DNA from: Amorphophallus konjac
Lineage: Eukaryota > Streptophyta > Magnoliopsida > Alismatales > Araceae
Length of the DNA stretch: 64,000 nt
NCBI GenBank assembly: GCA_022559845.1
Contig: CM040117.1
Span: 147,316,732 to 147,380,731, forward strand
Reading direction: 5' to 3'
The notes beneath the pieces were generated by a model. That model worked only from the letters and a program-made list of their open reading frames with translations, ran no database searches and had not been told where the DNA came from. This document shows positions 45,801 through 57,959 of the stretch, piece by piece. Position numbers and translations under genes: made by a program. Numbering within the stretch: position 1 is the first letter of the stretch; each line of letters begins with the position of its first letter.

Positions 45801-46227
45801 TTACTGCTGTTGTTTCGTGGTGGGGATCCGCGGGACCCCTATTGAGCCAATGAGATGAGGCTCATCCCTTTTTTTTCAGGTGTAGCGGTTCCTCCTTGTG
45901 GTTTGGAGGTGCAGTGATGTGGTTCTTAGTGCTAGCTTCGCCACCGTCGGGGGTGTACCCAATGTTAGAGTACGTTTCTTTTCCTGTAGATTGTACTTAG
46001 TTGGACTAGACTCTGTTATTAGCTCTATAGTTAATTTGTTAATTGAAAATGTAATTTTATTTTCTGTCATTTAAACTGTTAATTATATAATTGTTCCTGT
46101 ATTATTTTAAATTTTGATGTATCTCTACACACCTTACTAACCCTTTCGAGCTTTCCCGCTCATGGGTGGCCTCTCAGGATCCAAGTGACATCGGGTTTGC
46201 CCGGTATCCGAGTTCTGGGTCATTACA
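42857..46227 (+). mobile_element. Gypsy (chromovirus-type) solo LTR, 3.4 kb
   Basis: CCCTC at 42852-42856 is repeated at 46228-46232. The unit starts TATAACACTCAGGATTTTT (a TG-to-TA change of the common TGTAACAC start) and ends GAGTTCTGGGTCATTACA, the tip style of long plant chromovirus LTRs. No coding domains are present. It includes nine GTCGAC palindromes at 43974-44235. The flanks are CT-rich, so the 5-bp duplication alone is weaker evidence here than elsewhere, but the ends agree. Confidence 0.8.
43974..44235. promoter_or_regulatory. GTCGAC palindrome array in the gypsy solo LTR
   Basis: GTCGAC starts at 43974, 43998, 44036, 44088, 44109, 44152, 44184, 44207 and 44230. A longer unit, GCGGTCTGCAGGTCGACCGT, recurs at about 44025 and 44141. 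Nine copies in 262 bp is far above chance for a 6-mer. Confidence 0.75.
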
Positions 46228-46257
46228 CCCTCTCTCTCAACAGTGAGACGATCTCAA

Positions 46258-46351
<94 letters not shown>

Positions 46352-46603
46352 GCTAGTGCAAGAACAATATCATCCACAAATGGGGTTTTCCCTAGAATTC
46401 ACAACGAAGACACGGAGGAAGACGATCAACAAGCTAGTAAAGTCATTTTTATTTTATTATGTGTTATGATTTTTGTTTAGGTCTGATTCTAGAGTCAAAA
46501 AAAAGTTCATTATCTTTATTTTGATCTTTTTTTGTTGCTGTTTGGTTTGTAATTTAATGGGCCTCACATGGTTGGGCCTTTTCATTTTACAGGATAATAG
46601 TCT
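46228..46603. repeat. (CT)n microsatellite and flanking sequence
   Basis: (CT) runs without break from 46265 to 46348. Downstream, ATGCTAGTGCAAGAACAATA starts a short open frame and a TTTTCATTTTACAG acceptor-like site lies at about 46592. It may continue the UTR-like cargo left of the solo LTR. Confidence 0.7.
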
Positions 46604-47401
46604 TGTTAGTAGTTGGGCACACCCTAGAGGGGGTGAATAGGTCTGCCTTGAGATATAATGATGTATAAAAATTTTGTCACAATTTAAGTACATACGCTGT
46701 GAAAAATAGAAATATAAATAGGCAAGAAAACCACACAGGACAAGAGATTTATATTGATTTGGTCAGCCTTCCGCTTCCCAACATCCAGTCCCCTTATAAC
46801 TTGCTTGGGATATTCCACTAACCTTCAGACCAAGGTTACACCAGCTGATTCTCAAGGGGTAGCTCCCTTGACGATTTTGGTCAGGTCTTAGCAACCAACA
46901 ATCACTTCTCTATGACTTAATTTTTCTAGTGATTTCGCACCAGCTAGCCTTCGAAGGGCTAGTCACCCAACTAATTTCACGAGTATCAGTGGACTAGGCA
47001 ACCAGTCACCCATGGTGCTAGTAACCCAGAGCAACAAATACTCTTCACACCCACTATCCTTCCGACAGTGATACAAAACCAAGGTAAAATAAATAAGTAG
47101 AGTTGAAAAACAAAAGATGAGGGGAATAAGAATATCGTTACATCATAATATCCCCACTCCAATGCTTCTTGAAGGTACAGAGCTTCAAAGATAAGTTTTG
47201 AATGCGACGAAGCACTTCTTGTCGTGGATGCACTGGAAGCTTGATGCAGAGATCTCTTGAATGCATGAAGGCACTTTGAGAGCATACTCAACTATCCCGT
47301 TCATTGTTTGATCTCCTGTTGTGTTCCTTACTGCAATCTTCACCTTATTTATAGGATGAAGATGATGTACATCCGTTAGACACAAATTCATCCAACGGTC
47401 G
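46604..47401. mobile_element. Copia LTR fragment
   Basis: From TGTTAGTAGTTGGGCACACC the sequence has the CACCCTAGAGGGGGTGAATAGG block found near the start of the nested Sirevirus LTRs (there GGCACCCAAGAGGGGGGTGAATTGG). It continues with leader-like sequence to CATCCAACGGTCG, where the next element inserts. The other part would lie beyond 64000. Orientation is uncertain. Confidence 0.55.
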
Positions 47402-49181
47402 TGTTGGGTCCCCTAGTTCATTTTGGTATTTGGTTTTAATGATAACAAACCATGTGTGCTTGCTTGAAGAACTTGATTGACATCACTTGATTTCATGTGT
47501 GAATGATTTGCTTGTAGATGGTTTTTATGAAGAAACCTTGATTGGGATTTCATGAATGATACTTTATACAAAAATTATTTCTTCATGCATAAAGCTTCAT
47601 CATGTGTGTCCATGGTTACACAAAAACTTGGAGGAGCATTTCCTTAAAACATTTTTAGTGTTCAAGTTTGAATTGCATGTTAAAAAGAATTCTTCTCAAT
47701 CTTGGATTATAGTTCAATGTATTGTGAAGCTTAATGTAGTGACCTTGAATTTGATTAAGTTAATTCATGTGAAACTTGGTGAAATTGGGTTATTTGATGT
47801 TCACATGTATTGCTTACATGCATGTCTAAGTGATTTCACTTTTAGCTAAAGTTCTGGGTGATTTTCATGCACATCTTTCATGAGGTCTTAATGCATTGAA
47901 AGTGTTTCATGCATTTTTCAAATGAAGTTTTTGGGCTTGCAATGTCTTTAATCTATTCACATAAAACTTGGTGGAATATGGTTTAAATGGTGCTAATGCT
48001 TTGTTTAATGCATGGCTATTTGATCTTAACTTTTGGATGTGGTTATGTTGCTTTAAAAGGGCTTAAAATGCTCTTTTCAGACCCTACAGGGAAGGGGTCG
48101 ACCCTCCCTGGGCTGTGGTCTGTCTGCTATGACAGACCAGCCAGCTGCAGGGGTCGACCCCTTTCAGCCAAAGTTATGCCTGGGTCTTTTTTGGTGTAGA
48201 ATGTGCAGGGGTTGACCCCAAGGGTCGACCCTTTCCGGCATGAGACTTTTGAAACTTGTTGGATCTCATCCTTTTGGCCTTGAAACTTTACCATAGTACC
48301 CCCTATTGTTTCCTAGACATATGAGGGTGTTTTTAACATATTTTGGGATGGTCTTATGAGTCTTGTGGCCACTCTACCTTATATATAAACATGAGCTCCG
48401 AATTTGCAAAGTAGAACCCTAATGTGCTATCTTTCTATCTTGTAGGGGAAGAAAAGAAGGGGAGTGCGGCCAGAGCTGTGGAGAAGTTCGACCAGAGCCA
48501 AGGTTTCAAGATCTACATCCAATCTCAAGCCTCCAATGTCAGATTCGTGGCCGGATCTTCAAGGAGAAGCATCGACGGCTCTGTTTAGTTCGAGATCGAC
48601 CTTCCTCCCATGTGGATCTAGTTGAAGCATCTTCTATCCGTCTCCAACCTAAGAGATATCTCAGATCTCATTTCTATTGATGAAGCATGATACCTTTCAT
48701 GTTTAATCCTTTATGTTGAGCATTCTTGATGTATTCTCCTTCATTTCAGAACATGATAATGCTGCGTGTGTGTGACCATCTATGTACAGTCGTGTGTGTG
48801 TGTTGATCCGCGAGTCGGATCGTTGTGGAGACGACGTCTCCGTGTGTGTTAGAGATTTTCTCCGTGTGCTTCGTTGTGAAGCGCGTGAAGCCTCACCAGT
48901 TTGGTGAGGGGTGAACGTAGGGAGCCCATCGTGGTCCCAAACCACCTTAAAAATCCCTCTCACACTGTGTGATTATGTGGTTTGCATGATATATCTGTTT
49001 GCGTGATCGTGTCAGAATGGAAAGGTTGAGAGAAATATTTCTACATAGGTTTAAATTCCATTCCATCATAGTTTAAATTTTATAATCGTTTTAATTCTGC
49101 AACGTTAGTTTTAAAATCTGCCATTTCATTTGGGGGACAATTCAACCCCCCTTCTTGTCCGTGCGCTTATCTGGGCCAACA
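47402..49181 (+). repeat. 5' LTR of the outer Sirevirus-type element
   Basis: It starts TGTTGGGTCCCCTAGTT and ends TATCTGGGCCAACA, and is homologous to the solo LTR at 1482-3346. TATA-like CTTATATATAAACATG lies at about 48378. GTCGAC occurs at 48097, 48153 and 48224 with a GTTGAC variant at 48211. The preceding pentamer is GGTCG (47397-47401); its partner is outside the window. Confidence 0.9.
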
Positions 49182-49183
49182 AT

Positions 49184-49196
49184 TGGTATCACAGCC
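49184..49196 (+). other. Primer binding site, tRNA-iMet type (outer element)
   Basis: TGGTATCACAGCC lies 2 nt after the LTR and matches TGGTATCAGAGCC with one change. Confidence 0.88.
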
Positions 49197-49248
49197 AAGT
49201 CTCCGATTTTTTTTAATCTCACGGTTGAAGAGGAAAGATCATTAGACG

Positions 49249-50965
49249 ATGAAAAATTGGGGAATGCTCCCTAAGGGACATTCAATACATATGCCCCCAT
49301 TCTTTGATGGTACGAACTGTCCTTACTGGAAAAATAGAATGACTGTGTTCTTCTGAGCACATGATTATGATACTTGGAGAGTCATAAATAAAGGTCCTTA
49401 TCGATTGCCCGATGATGAGGACAATTGGACTGAAGAACATATTAAAAAATTATGTGTAAATTTCAGAGCTATGAATATTGTTCAATGTGCTGTACATCTA
49501 AATGAATATTCACATAAATCTATGTGTTTGTCTGCGCAGGAAATGTGGAATAAGTTGAAGCTGATATATGAAGGCACATCAGAAGTGAAAGAAACAAAAG
49601 TAAATTTATTGGTCCGAGAATATGAGCTCTTCATGATGAAGCCGCATGAGACCATCTCGGAGATGTTTGCAAGGTTAAGTGAGATCACCAATGGTTTGAA
49701 AGCACTAAGAAAGGAGTACACAAATCAAGACCTTGTCAGGAAGGTGCTGTGGTCCTTGTCACTACAATGGCATACGAAAGCGACCGTGATAGAAGACTCT
49801 AAAGATCTCACTACACTTAAGCTGGATGAGTTAATTGGGTCATTAATGACCTATGAAATGAACATCAAAAGGATAGAGGAAGAGAAGAGCAAAAAGAAAT
49901 CATTTGCATTTAAGGTTCACACGAAGTCATCGGAGGAAAGTGATGAAGAGTCTAGTATTGACAGTGACGAGGAAGAACTAGTGGATCTCATCACTAGTAG
50001 GGCTAGAAAGCTTTTAAGGAATGACACATTCTTCAGAAAAGTTCAGAAGAAACAACTAGGGAAGAAAGGATAGATTAGATGTTATGAATTTCAAAAGATC
50101 GGCCACATGAGAAATGAATGTCCAGATCTCCAGAAGAAATTGAAGAAATAAAAAGCTAAGAGGCCGAAGGCAATGAAAGTTGTATGGAGCAATGAGGACG
50201 AGAGGGAGTCCAAGTCTGAGGAGGAGAATGAACAAGACGAGCTGGTCCAGAACCTTTGTCTAATGGCAAATGAGGAGAATGACACTGAGGTAAATTCTGA
50301 TGACGAAGACTTTACTTGTGATCAATGGAAACTTGCATATGAAGAATTATATAAAAAATACAAGAAGGTTAAGTCTGAAAGCAAAAATCTGAGAAAGAAG
50401 TTTCATGAATTGATTAGCTCTAAAAATCCATGTGATAGATGTAGCTTCTTTGAAATGCAAATTGAAAATTTTAAAGAAGACAAAGAAGACTTTCAATCTA
50501 AAATAACTTTGTATGAGGATGAGCTAGAATGTTTGGAGGTAGAAAAATAACATGCCTATGAGAAAATTGAAAATTTTAAAACTAAAAATGAACAATTGGT
50601 AAAGGAGTTGAATGAAATCAAAGTGAAGTTGAGCGAATGTGAAAAATCTAAGAAAGAAATGGAAATCAACTTCAATACCATGCATGATGAATTACAGAAA
50701 TTGATAGACGTTGTTCAAAAGGAATTAAAAGGGAAACAAAAAATTGGTGAAACTAGTAATAAAAATACTAGGAATGAGAAGAGTGATGTGGGACACACAC
50801 CCACAAAGAAAAACCTATTTGTGAGAAATCAAGTTCAGAAATCATTTGATTCATATTGTTATTCTTCTGTTGGCTCATGTATGAATTCATATGTTGATAG
50901 ATCATATATGTATAGGAGTCAGTTTAGAAAGCCAAATGTCACTTACTTTTACTGTGGTATGTTTG
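49249..50965 (+). pseudogene. Outer Sirevirus-type gag, first part
   Basis: One frame from ATG 49249 (MKNWGMLPKGHS, then FFDGTNCPYWKNRMTVF) through the DUF4219/UBN2-type gag core (MNIVQCAVHLNEYSHKSM, WNKLKLIYEGTSEVKETKV, ETISEMFARLSEITNGLK) to a long charged coiled coil. Stops break it at 49354, 50071, about 50149 and 50548, but the frame never shifts. Knuckle 1 reads CYEFQKIGHMRNEC, with the second Cys replaced by Phe. The reading is cut after the first base of a codon at 50965 by the nested element and continues at 61591. Confidence 0.9.
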
Positions 50966-52365
50966 TGAAGTCCCGAGATTAAATGGCACCCAAGAGGGGG
51001 GTGAATTGGGTGTTGGTAGTTTTAATCAAACTTTTTTGACTTTTTATAAAATATGTGATAGGATGCTAATATGAGAAACAAAACTAACAAATGCCAACAG
51101 ACAAAGCAAAATCTATATGGTGATAAAGGGATTATGCAGGATAAACGAGAATAAAAACTAAACTAGAATGCACACTTACGATTTGCACAGAAGGGAGATA
51201 GAGGAAAAGGAACAAACCACACTGAGACATCGATTTTTAGGTGGTTCGGATGCCACAACGGCAACCTACATCCACCCCTCACGGACTGTGAGGATCCACA
51301 CACTATCTTTTGAAGAGATACAAGATCGAACACACACACATACACGTTGAGAGATGAAGGCTCCCACGAAGGTGTAAAAGACACCTAAACACACACACTC
51401 CAAACTAATCAGACTTAACTCCACACACACACGGATTCACGAAGATCCAGACACGCACGGGATTGTTTTAGAATTATAGAACAAGCACACTTGAAGCTTA
51501 GAAAGATTAAGAATGGAACACAAAAGAAAAGGCTTGATTGATGCTCCCCCTTAGTTGATGAAGAGTTTCTTGGATGCAGCTTGAACTCCACTTGGATTGG
51601 GATTGATCTCCTTCAGATGTGGCTTGATCTTCACTTGAGGATGGATGAAGAATGATGAAGAACTCTTCTCGGAGCACTGTTCACGTCTACAGTGCTAGCT
51701 CCCTTCTCTTCCCCTTTGGTAGCCTTCTTGATCCTTCTTGAGCATTAGGGTTTTCTTCACCCTCTTGTATAAGTTTTATAGGCTTTGAATGGTCCATGGA
51801 CTCCCCCAGACCAGATCCACAATTTCTGGAGGGATTGAGTGCTTAGGGATTAAACAATACCAAGTGGAAAGGCTTCCCTCGAAGTGATAAAAAGTCAACA
51901 ATATTGGGCAGCTCGAGGCTGGCGGCCGACCTGCAGGGGCTGGCGGTCGACCGCCACTGAGAAACCTGTAGGAGGCCGGTCCATGGGAAATCTGGTCGAC
52001 CGGGATTGAGGAGCGGTCGACCGCCACTAAGACAGCATGTAGAAAGTTCCATTCTATTATTCCAGGTCGACCGGGGTGATGCTGGAGGTCGACCGGACTG
52101 TCAAAAACGTGAAAAATGAAGAGTTTAGCCCAGAAAAGTGTGTCCATATGATCGAGGCATGAATTGAACGATTGGTTAAAAGTTATTACAAGTTCATTCA
52201 AGTTCTTAGAAAACAATTTGGAGTGTTAAAACCTTAAGCAAAAGCATGAAGAGTTCTGACCTTGAAGGGTTATGAAAATCACTTAGGTTATTAGTTCCAA
52301 GCATGTGAGAAACCATATGTCCTTGGTTTTGTTATCATCAAAAACACCGAGATATATATACAACA
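50966..52365 (-). repeat. 3' LTR of nested Sirevirus
   Basis: 1400 bp, the partner of 60194-61590, with GTCGAC at 51946, 51995, 52016, 52066 and 52088. Flanked inside by the polypurine tract. Confidence 0.95.
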
Positions 52366-52380
52366 ATCTCCCCCTTTTTG
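52366..52380 (-). other. Polypurine tract (nested element)
   Basis: Minus-strand CAAAAAGGGGGAGAT directly abuts the 3' LTR. A second similar tract (ACAAAGGGGGAGAAG) lies at about 52720-52734, in keeping with Sirevirus multiple PPTs. Confidence 0.9.
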
Positions 52381-52825
52381 ATGATGACAAAACTCTAGGG
52401 CATTCAAACCAAGGTTCATGTTTTAAGGAAATTCAAATTGGACGTAGTGCTAGAAGAGTCAACATATACCACCCAACCACTTGTTTGCCAGCAATTAAAT
52501 GAAATGAGACACAAATGCCAACCATCTGAGTTCAAACACCAGTACTTTTAATTCATCATTTCATTACAAGGTACATTAGTGCGAGAGTGAATGCACGACT
52601 CTAATACCAAAGACTAAGCAAAAGACTAACACTACGACAGCCCTCACATGTGACATGCAGGCAAGCAACACAACCACACAACGACATACATAAGTAGATA
52701 AATAAACCTGCCCTACTACTTCTCCCCCTTTGTCAACAGCAAAAAGGGATAGGATAGACGAAGGAGGGACTCAAGCAACACCGGACCAAAAGAGAACATG
52801 CTAGAGGTGAAAACAAAACAAATCC
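52381..52825 (-). other. Region between ORF3 and the 3' PPT
   Basis: Non-coding 3' tail of the element, with an extra polypurine tract at about 52720-52734. No other feature was seen. Confidence 0.6.
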
Positions 52826-54277
52826 TCATGGAGCATCTTCAGGAGGTGGCTGATCTGCTGGAGGTGTAGGTGGAAGGCCAAGGTGCCGACGAATGTCGCC
52901 AAGATGGTGATCATGACTATGAAGAAGATCAAGAATATGACCAATAGATTCATCACGAGCCGCATCCTGGCGCCGCATGCCAAGAAGGGAGAGGTGCATG
53001 AGGCTAAAGGATTGGCCAGACGCATCTAAATCCTCTCGGAAGGAAGTCATGTGGGTGGTGAGAGTGGCCATCTGAGTAGAGAGAGTGTCCAAGGCAGTAG
53101 AGAAGGTGTCCATGCGCCCGGATATGGTGTCAAACGCAGTGCCCATAGTGTCCCCAAGGGTAGAGAGATGATCCCCAAGGGTATCCACACGAGTCTCCAA
53201 GCCGGTAAGCCGCCCGTCAAGAGCCTCGTAGTCCACCGAAGGGCGCTGTCCGGCCCCCTCAGTGGAAGATTCCCCATGGTGAAATTGAGGTGGAGGAGGC
53301 ATCTCAAAATTCTGGTGATAAGAAGATGGTGGGTGAGGTTGCTCCTCAACTGGAACTGGAGGGGGGATATCCCCTTCGCCTTGCTGCTGTGCTGGTCCTT
53401 CTTCTTCCTCACTGATTTCATCTTCCCTATAAACCGGAATGTCCCGCACAAGCTCGCCATCGGGACCAAAGTAGTAGCCAAAATCTGTGAAAGTTTTATG
53501 CTTGTTGTATACATCATCCTGCCTAACATATATGAACTGCTCATTTGCCACATTTATCCCGTCATGAATGAAGACACCGGTCAACTGCGAAGCATATGGA
53601 AGAGAGCGTCGAAGGTAGGTACGACAGGTGCTAATCATATCTGTCATGAGCCGACCCATATTGATTTGAATTCCATTCATGACATGATAGAACAGGAATA
53701 TCTGAACTTCTGTAACCTCATCCCGACCGCCCACTTTGGGATAAATCAATGATGTAAACATGTGGTGCAGGACCCGTTGCAGTGGAGGAAAATGATTGGC
53801 ATTCAGCTTGATCAGATTGCTCACATCGTGCACATACTCACAGTTGGTCATAACAGTAAATGTTGCTGGAACTTCACCAAAGCCATATGCCCTATCTGCA
53901 CCCATGGCAGATACTCCTAGGGCCTACTGAAATAGCTCCGGAGTGATATGAAGCTCCACACCCTCAACAATGGTATATAACTGGTCATCCCTCACAACTA
54001 AATACCCATAGAACTGCTGCACCAACCGAGGATAATATCTATTGTACCGGGTGACAAGATCCATCCAACCTTCCTGAACCTCAAAAAGAGCGCACAAATC
54101 CGGGAGGAGCTCATTCACCTCATTGAAGTCGACCAAGCGAGGGTCAATAATAGGACGTGGAGGTAAAGATGCTCGAGGCAGAGGAGGAGCTTGCTGAGGT
54201 GGAGGAGCCGGGGCCGTTAGCCGTTGACGGCTAGCTTCCCCTTGGGCAGAACGCCGAGAACTCCGTCTGAGCGACAT
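52826..54277 (-). pseudogene. Sirevirus third ORF (env-like position), one internal stop
   Basis: ATG at 54277 opens MSLRRSSRRSAQGEAS, a basic and Pro-rich N-terminus. A globular part follows (LLPDLCALFEVQEGWMDLV, RLVQQFYGYLVV, LHITPELFQ) like the plant-transposon-associated domain seen in many plant retroelement ORFs. A single TAG at 53921-53923 follows ELFQ. The same frame then runs on (NCEYVHDVSNLIKLNAN, FPPLQRVLHHMFTSLIYPK, MISTCRTYLRRSLPYASQLT), an acidic Pro-rich linker, and a C-terminal coiled coil with 7-residue spacing (LETRVDTLGDHLSTLGDTMG). No signal peptide or convincing membrane span is visible, so an envelope role is not supported by sequence. Confidence 0.75.
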
Positions 54278-55146
54278 CCCGACCTTGAAAGATCCACCGG
54301 GAAACCCTGAAGCAATCGATCTCTACCCCGGGAATGTGAATGGAGCTCATGGCCACTGCTAGAGCTTGGATCGACCTTTCCCCAGTATGGAAGTAGAGAT
54401 GGATCTCCAGAGACGCACGCACGATCGTATGGAGGATGTCCTGAAAAGGCGACGGGACGACCGAGTCGTGTGCGGGTGGAGGAAGAGGGGGTTGTGAGGG
54501 CTTGGGTGGTGGAGATAGGGAGTGCTAGGGTTAGGGCAAGGTGGTGGAGAGTGAATGGAAGTGAAAGATAGAGAGAAAAAGAGAGAAAGGACCCATATAA
54601 GAGGGGTCGGTTGACCCTTAGGTCGGGTCGGTCCGCCGCCGGCGACCCATATAAGAGGGGTCGGTTGACCCTTAGGTCGGGTCGGTCCGCCGCCGGCGGT
54701 CGACCGGCGCGGGCCTGGCGGTCGACCGCCAGGACCAAAATCCCCAATTTTTGAATTTTTCCTTTTTTTTGATTCCTTCCTTTTTCTTTCCTTTTTTTTT
54801 GATTTTCTCTTTTTTTTGATTTGGGGGATAGGCAACGGACTGCCTGAGTGGGGCCACCAACATGACATGGGAAGTTTATGGAGATGAAGATGTATATAAG
54901 AGAAGAGGTTCTGATTTGCCCTAGTTAGTACCTTTAGTACAAGTAACACTGAGTCCACAGATTTTTGTGATCAAGGAATATTTGGCCATAGACGTATTAT
55001 TCAAGAAGGGCTGAATATAAGTAGTTACATCCAAGCATACAAGGTGAGTAAAAACACATAAGAAAAAGAAGAAGCAATATGCATGTTTTCTACCCTTGAT
55101 GCACATGATTTTTCTACAAATGCAACCCTATACCTTAGATGCAAAC
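54278..55146 (-). other. pol-ORF3 spacer with 54-bp tandem duplication
   Basis: Non-coding. Two exact-looking 54-bp units (54591-54644 and 54645-54698) each hold ACCCATATAAGAGGGG, GGTTGACCC and CCGCCGCCGGCG. Two GTCGAC palindromes follow (54699, 54721). The TATA-like core reads as TATAAG on the plus strand and TTATATGG on the minus strand. It lies about 320 bp upstream of ORF3, so it could be an internal or antisense promoter. Confidence 0.6.
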
Positions 55147-56442
55147 CTATGCATGTATGCTCTCACCCTTACACATCTCAAGTTCTCTTCTTATCTTATT
55201 AAATTGATCCTGGTTTAGGGGTTTGGTGAAAATGTCAGCTAGCTGATTGTGTGTGTCAATGAAGTTCAATTCAAAGACCCCTTTTCCTACATGATCCCTC
55301 AGAAAGTGATGACGAATATCTATATGTTTGGTCCTTGAGTGCTGAACATGATTTTTTGACAAATTAATTGCATTAGTATTATCACACAGAATTGGAACAG
55401 TTTTCATTTCAACATCTAAATCAAGCAGTTGATTTTTGATCCAAAGTACTTGGGCTCCACAACTTCCGGCGGCTACATATTCAGCCTCGGCCGTTGAGAG
55501 AGCTACTAAATGTTGTTTCTTGGAGGCCCATGAGACTAGACAACCACCAAGAAACTGACAGTACCCACTTGTACTTTTACGATCTATAATGCACCCAGCA
55601 TAATCCGCATCGGTATAGGCAATTAAATCAAAGGAACCACCGATAGGAAACCACAAGCCAAAGTCTATTGAGCCAATGAGATATCTAAAAATGCGTTTCA
55701 TAGCTGATAAATGAGATTCCTTGGGGCATGACTGAAAACGGGCACAAAGACATACACTGAATTGAATGTCAGGGCGACATGCTATAAGGTACAGTAGTGA
55801 TCCGATCATACCTCGAAACAGTGTAGGATCTACTGTTTTACCATTTTCATATTTATCCAGCTTTGTGATGGTAGCCATGGGAGTTGATATAGGTTTTGCT
55901 TCCGCCATCCTGTATTTCTTTAACAATTCCATCGTGTACTTTGCTTGACTTATGAAAATGCCCTCAAAAGTTTGCTTCACCTGCAATCCAAGAAAGAAGT
56001 TTAGCTCCCCCATTAAACTCATCTCGAATTCTCCTTGCATAATTTCTGTAAATTCATCGCATAAGGCATTCTTAGTAGCTCCAAAAATGATGTCATCCAC
56101 ATACACTTGAACTACTAAAATGTCTTTACCTGATTTCTTCTTGAACAATGTTTGATCAACCTTACCTCTCTTAAAGCCATTTTCAACCAGAAATGAGGTA
56201 AGCCGCTCATTCCACGCCCTTGGTGCTTGCTTTAGTCCGTACAGGGCCTTTTGGAGCTTGTATACATGTTGTGGATGTTTGGAATCTTCAAAACCTGGAG
56301 GCTGCTCTACAAAAACATCCTCCTTAATATAACCGTTAAGGAATGCAGATTTAACATCTATTTGAAATAACTTAATGTTCAAGGAGCAAGCATAGGACAA
56401 TAAGATTCGGACTGCTTCAAGTCTCGCAACCGATGCAAAAGA
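55147..56442 (-). pseudogene. Nested Sirevirus reverse transcriptase and RNase H
   Basis: Copia RT: LFQIDVKSAFLNGYI (motif A), LYGLKQAPRAWNERL, VVQVYVDDIIFGAT (YVDD), ELNFFLGLQV, STPM. RNase H: LIAYTDADYAGCIIDRKSTS, ALSTAEAEYVAAGSC, LCDNTNAINLSKN, KHIDIRHHFLRDHV. All catalytic residues are visible and the 417-codon frame after 56400 is open. It ends at 55147 with CKGESIHA, the ordinary copia C-terminus. Confidence 0.95.
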
Positions 56443-57959
56443 CTAATCAAAATCAATACCCATCTCTTGGCTATACCCCTTGGCAACAAGCCGAGCCTTA
56501 TTCCTAACAACCAATCCCGCATCATTTAGCTTATTTCTGAAAACCCAACGGATTCCAATAGTGAGATGGTTCTTAGGACGCGGTACGAGAGTCCACACCT
56601 TGTTTCTTTCAAACCGATGTAGTTCTTCATGCATAGCTTGAATCCAGGATTCATTTTGAAGAGCTTCATGAATGTCTTTGGGTTCTTCTTGAGAAAGTAG
56701 AGCCATCAAATCCTCCTCTTCTACCTGCCTCAGAGAGGACCTTGTTTTTACCCCATCCTCCAAGTTACCTATGATGTTCACAGCTATATGATCCTTTAGA
56801 AATGTGGAAGAACTGGGCAAGTCAAGATGCTGCACTTGTGATTCTTGCAGTGTCTCAATTGTAGAATCCTCATCTTCCTCATTTTTGCTTGATATTGCCT
56901 TCAATGGTTCATCCTTAGCTTGGACATTTGATGAGTTCTTAGGATCTTCATCTGCATCCAAGGTAGAAGAAATTTGATTTGTCAGTTTTGATTTGGATTC
57001 ATCAAAAATAACATGAGGACTTTCTTCAACAACCAAAGTCTTTTTATTGAATAATCGGTAAGCTCTAGAATTGAGTGCATAACCTAGAAAAATTCCTCTG
57101 TCACTCTTTTCATCAAACTTACCCAGGTTAGACTTACCATTATTCAAAATGTAGCAGGGGCATCCAAAGGGTTTAAGATGGGAGATGTTTAGTTTCTTAC
57201 CCTTGTAGAGCTCATATGGAGTTTTCTTCAGAATAGGCCTTACCATTGCCCTGTTGATGATGTAGCATGCTGTACTCACCGCTTCAGTCCAAAAATACTT
57301 AGGTAGTGTATTCTCACTGAGCATGGTCCGGGCCATGTCTATCAACGTTCTGTTTTTCCTCTCCACTACTCCATTTTGCTGAGGCGTCCTTGGTGACGAA
57401 AAATTATGTGTGTACCCCTGCTCTTCACAGAAAATGCTGAATTCATAATTTTCAAATTCACCACCATGATCACTCTGGATGGTGGTGATGAGGTAACCTC
57501 TTTCATTTTGGATTTTTCTGCAAAACACTTGAAACTCTGTCAGGGCATCACTTTTGTTAGCTAAAAATAACACCCATGTGAATCTGGAAAAATCATCGAC
57601 AGTCACAAAGCCATAGGTTTTTCCTCCTAGGCTGGATGTTCTAGTCGGACCAAAAAGATCAAGATGCAGTAATACCAAAGGCCTAGCGGATGAAACAATA
57701 TTTTTGTTTTTGAAAGAAGTTCATGTTTGCTTGCCTTTTGTGCAAGCTTCACAGATTCTATCACTTTCAAATTTCAATTTTGGCAGTCCATTCACAAATC
57801 ATGTCTAGACAAATTGGAGATTACTCTAAAACTAGCATGACCCAACCTACGGTGCCATAACTATGCATTTACATGATGGTTCGCAACCAAGCAAAGATCA
57901 TCACATGAAACATTATCAATATCAAATGTATAGACATTATTATTCCTTTCTCCAAGAAA
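56443..57959 (-). pseudogene. Nested Sirevirus integrase
   Basis: A degraded GAG-pre-integrase zinc domain spans about 57959-57690. Then comes the catalytic core: LLHLDLFGPTRTSSLGGK (first Asp), IQSDHGGEFENYEF (second Asp), SSPRTPQQNGVVERKNRTL (Glu). The frame continues through FGCPCYILNN and a long acidic linker to the RT start (WVFRNKLNDAGLVVRNKARL). Ends at TAG 56443-56445 in IDFD-stop-SF. The DDE triad is intact. Confidence 0.93.

Noticed and set aside
46185..46469. Ser-Leu repeat protein
   Set aside because: Translation of the (CT)n microsatellite.
46604..47401. A complete solo LTR
   Set aside because: Only the start-like block is recognised and the end is cut by the next insertion; no duplication can be shown.
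53051..53752. Plus-strand 233-codon open frame
   Set aside because: Exactly antisense to the third ORF, whose composition (coiled coil, Pro-rich) and frame continuity explain it.
52826..54277. Retroviral envelope gene
   Set aside because: Position is env-like but no signal peptide, fusion peptide or membrane anchor is visible.
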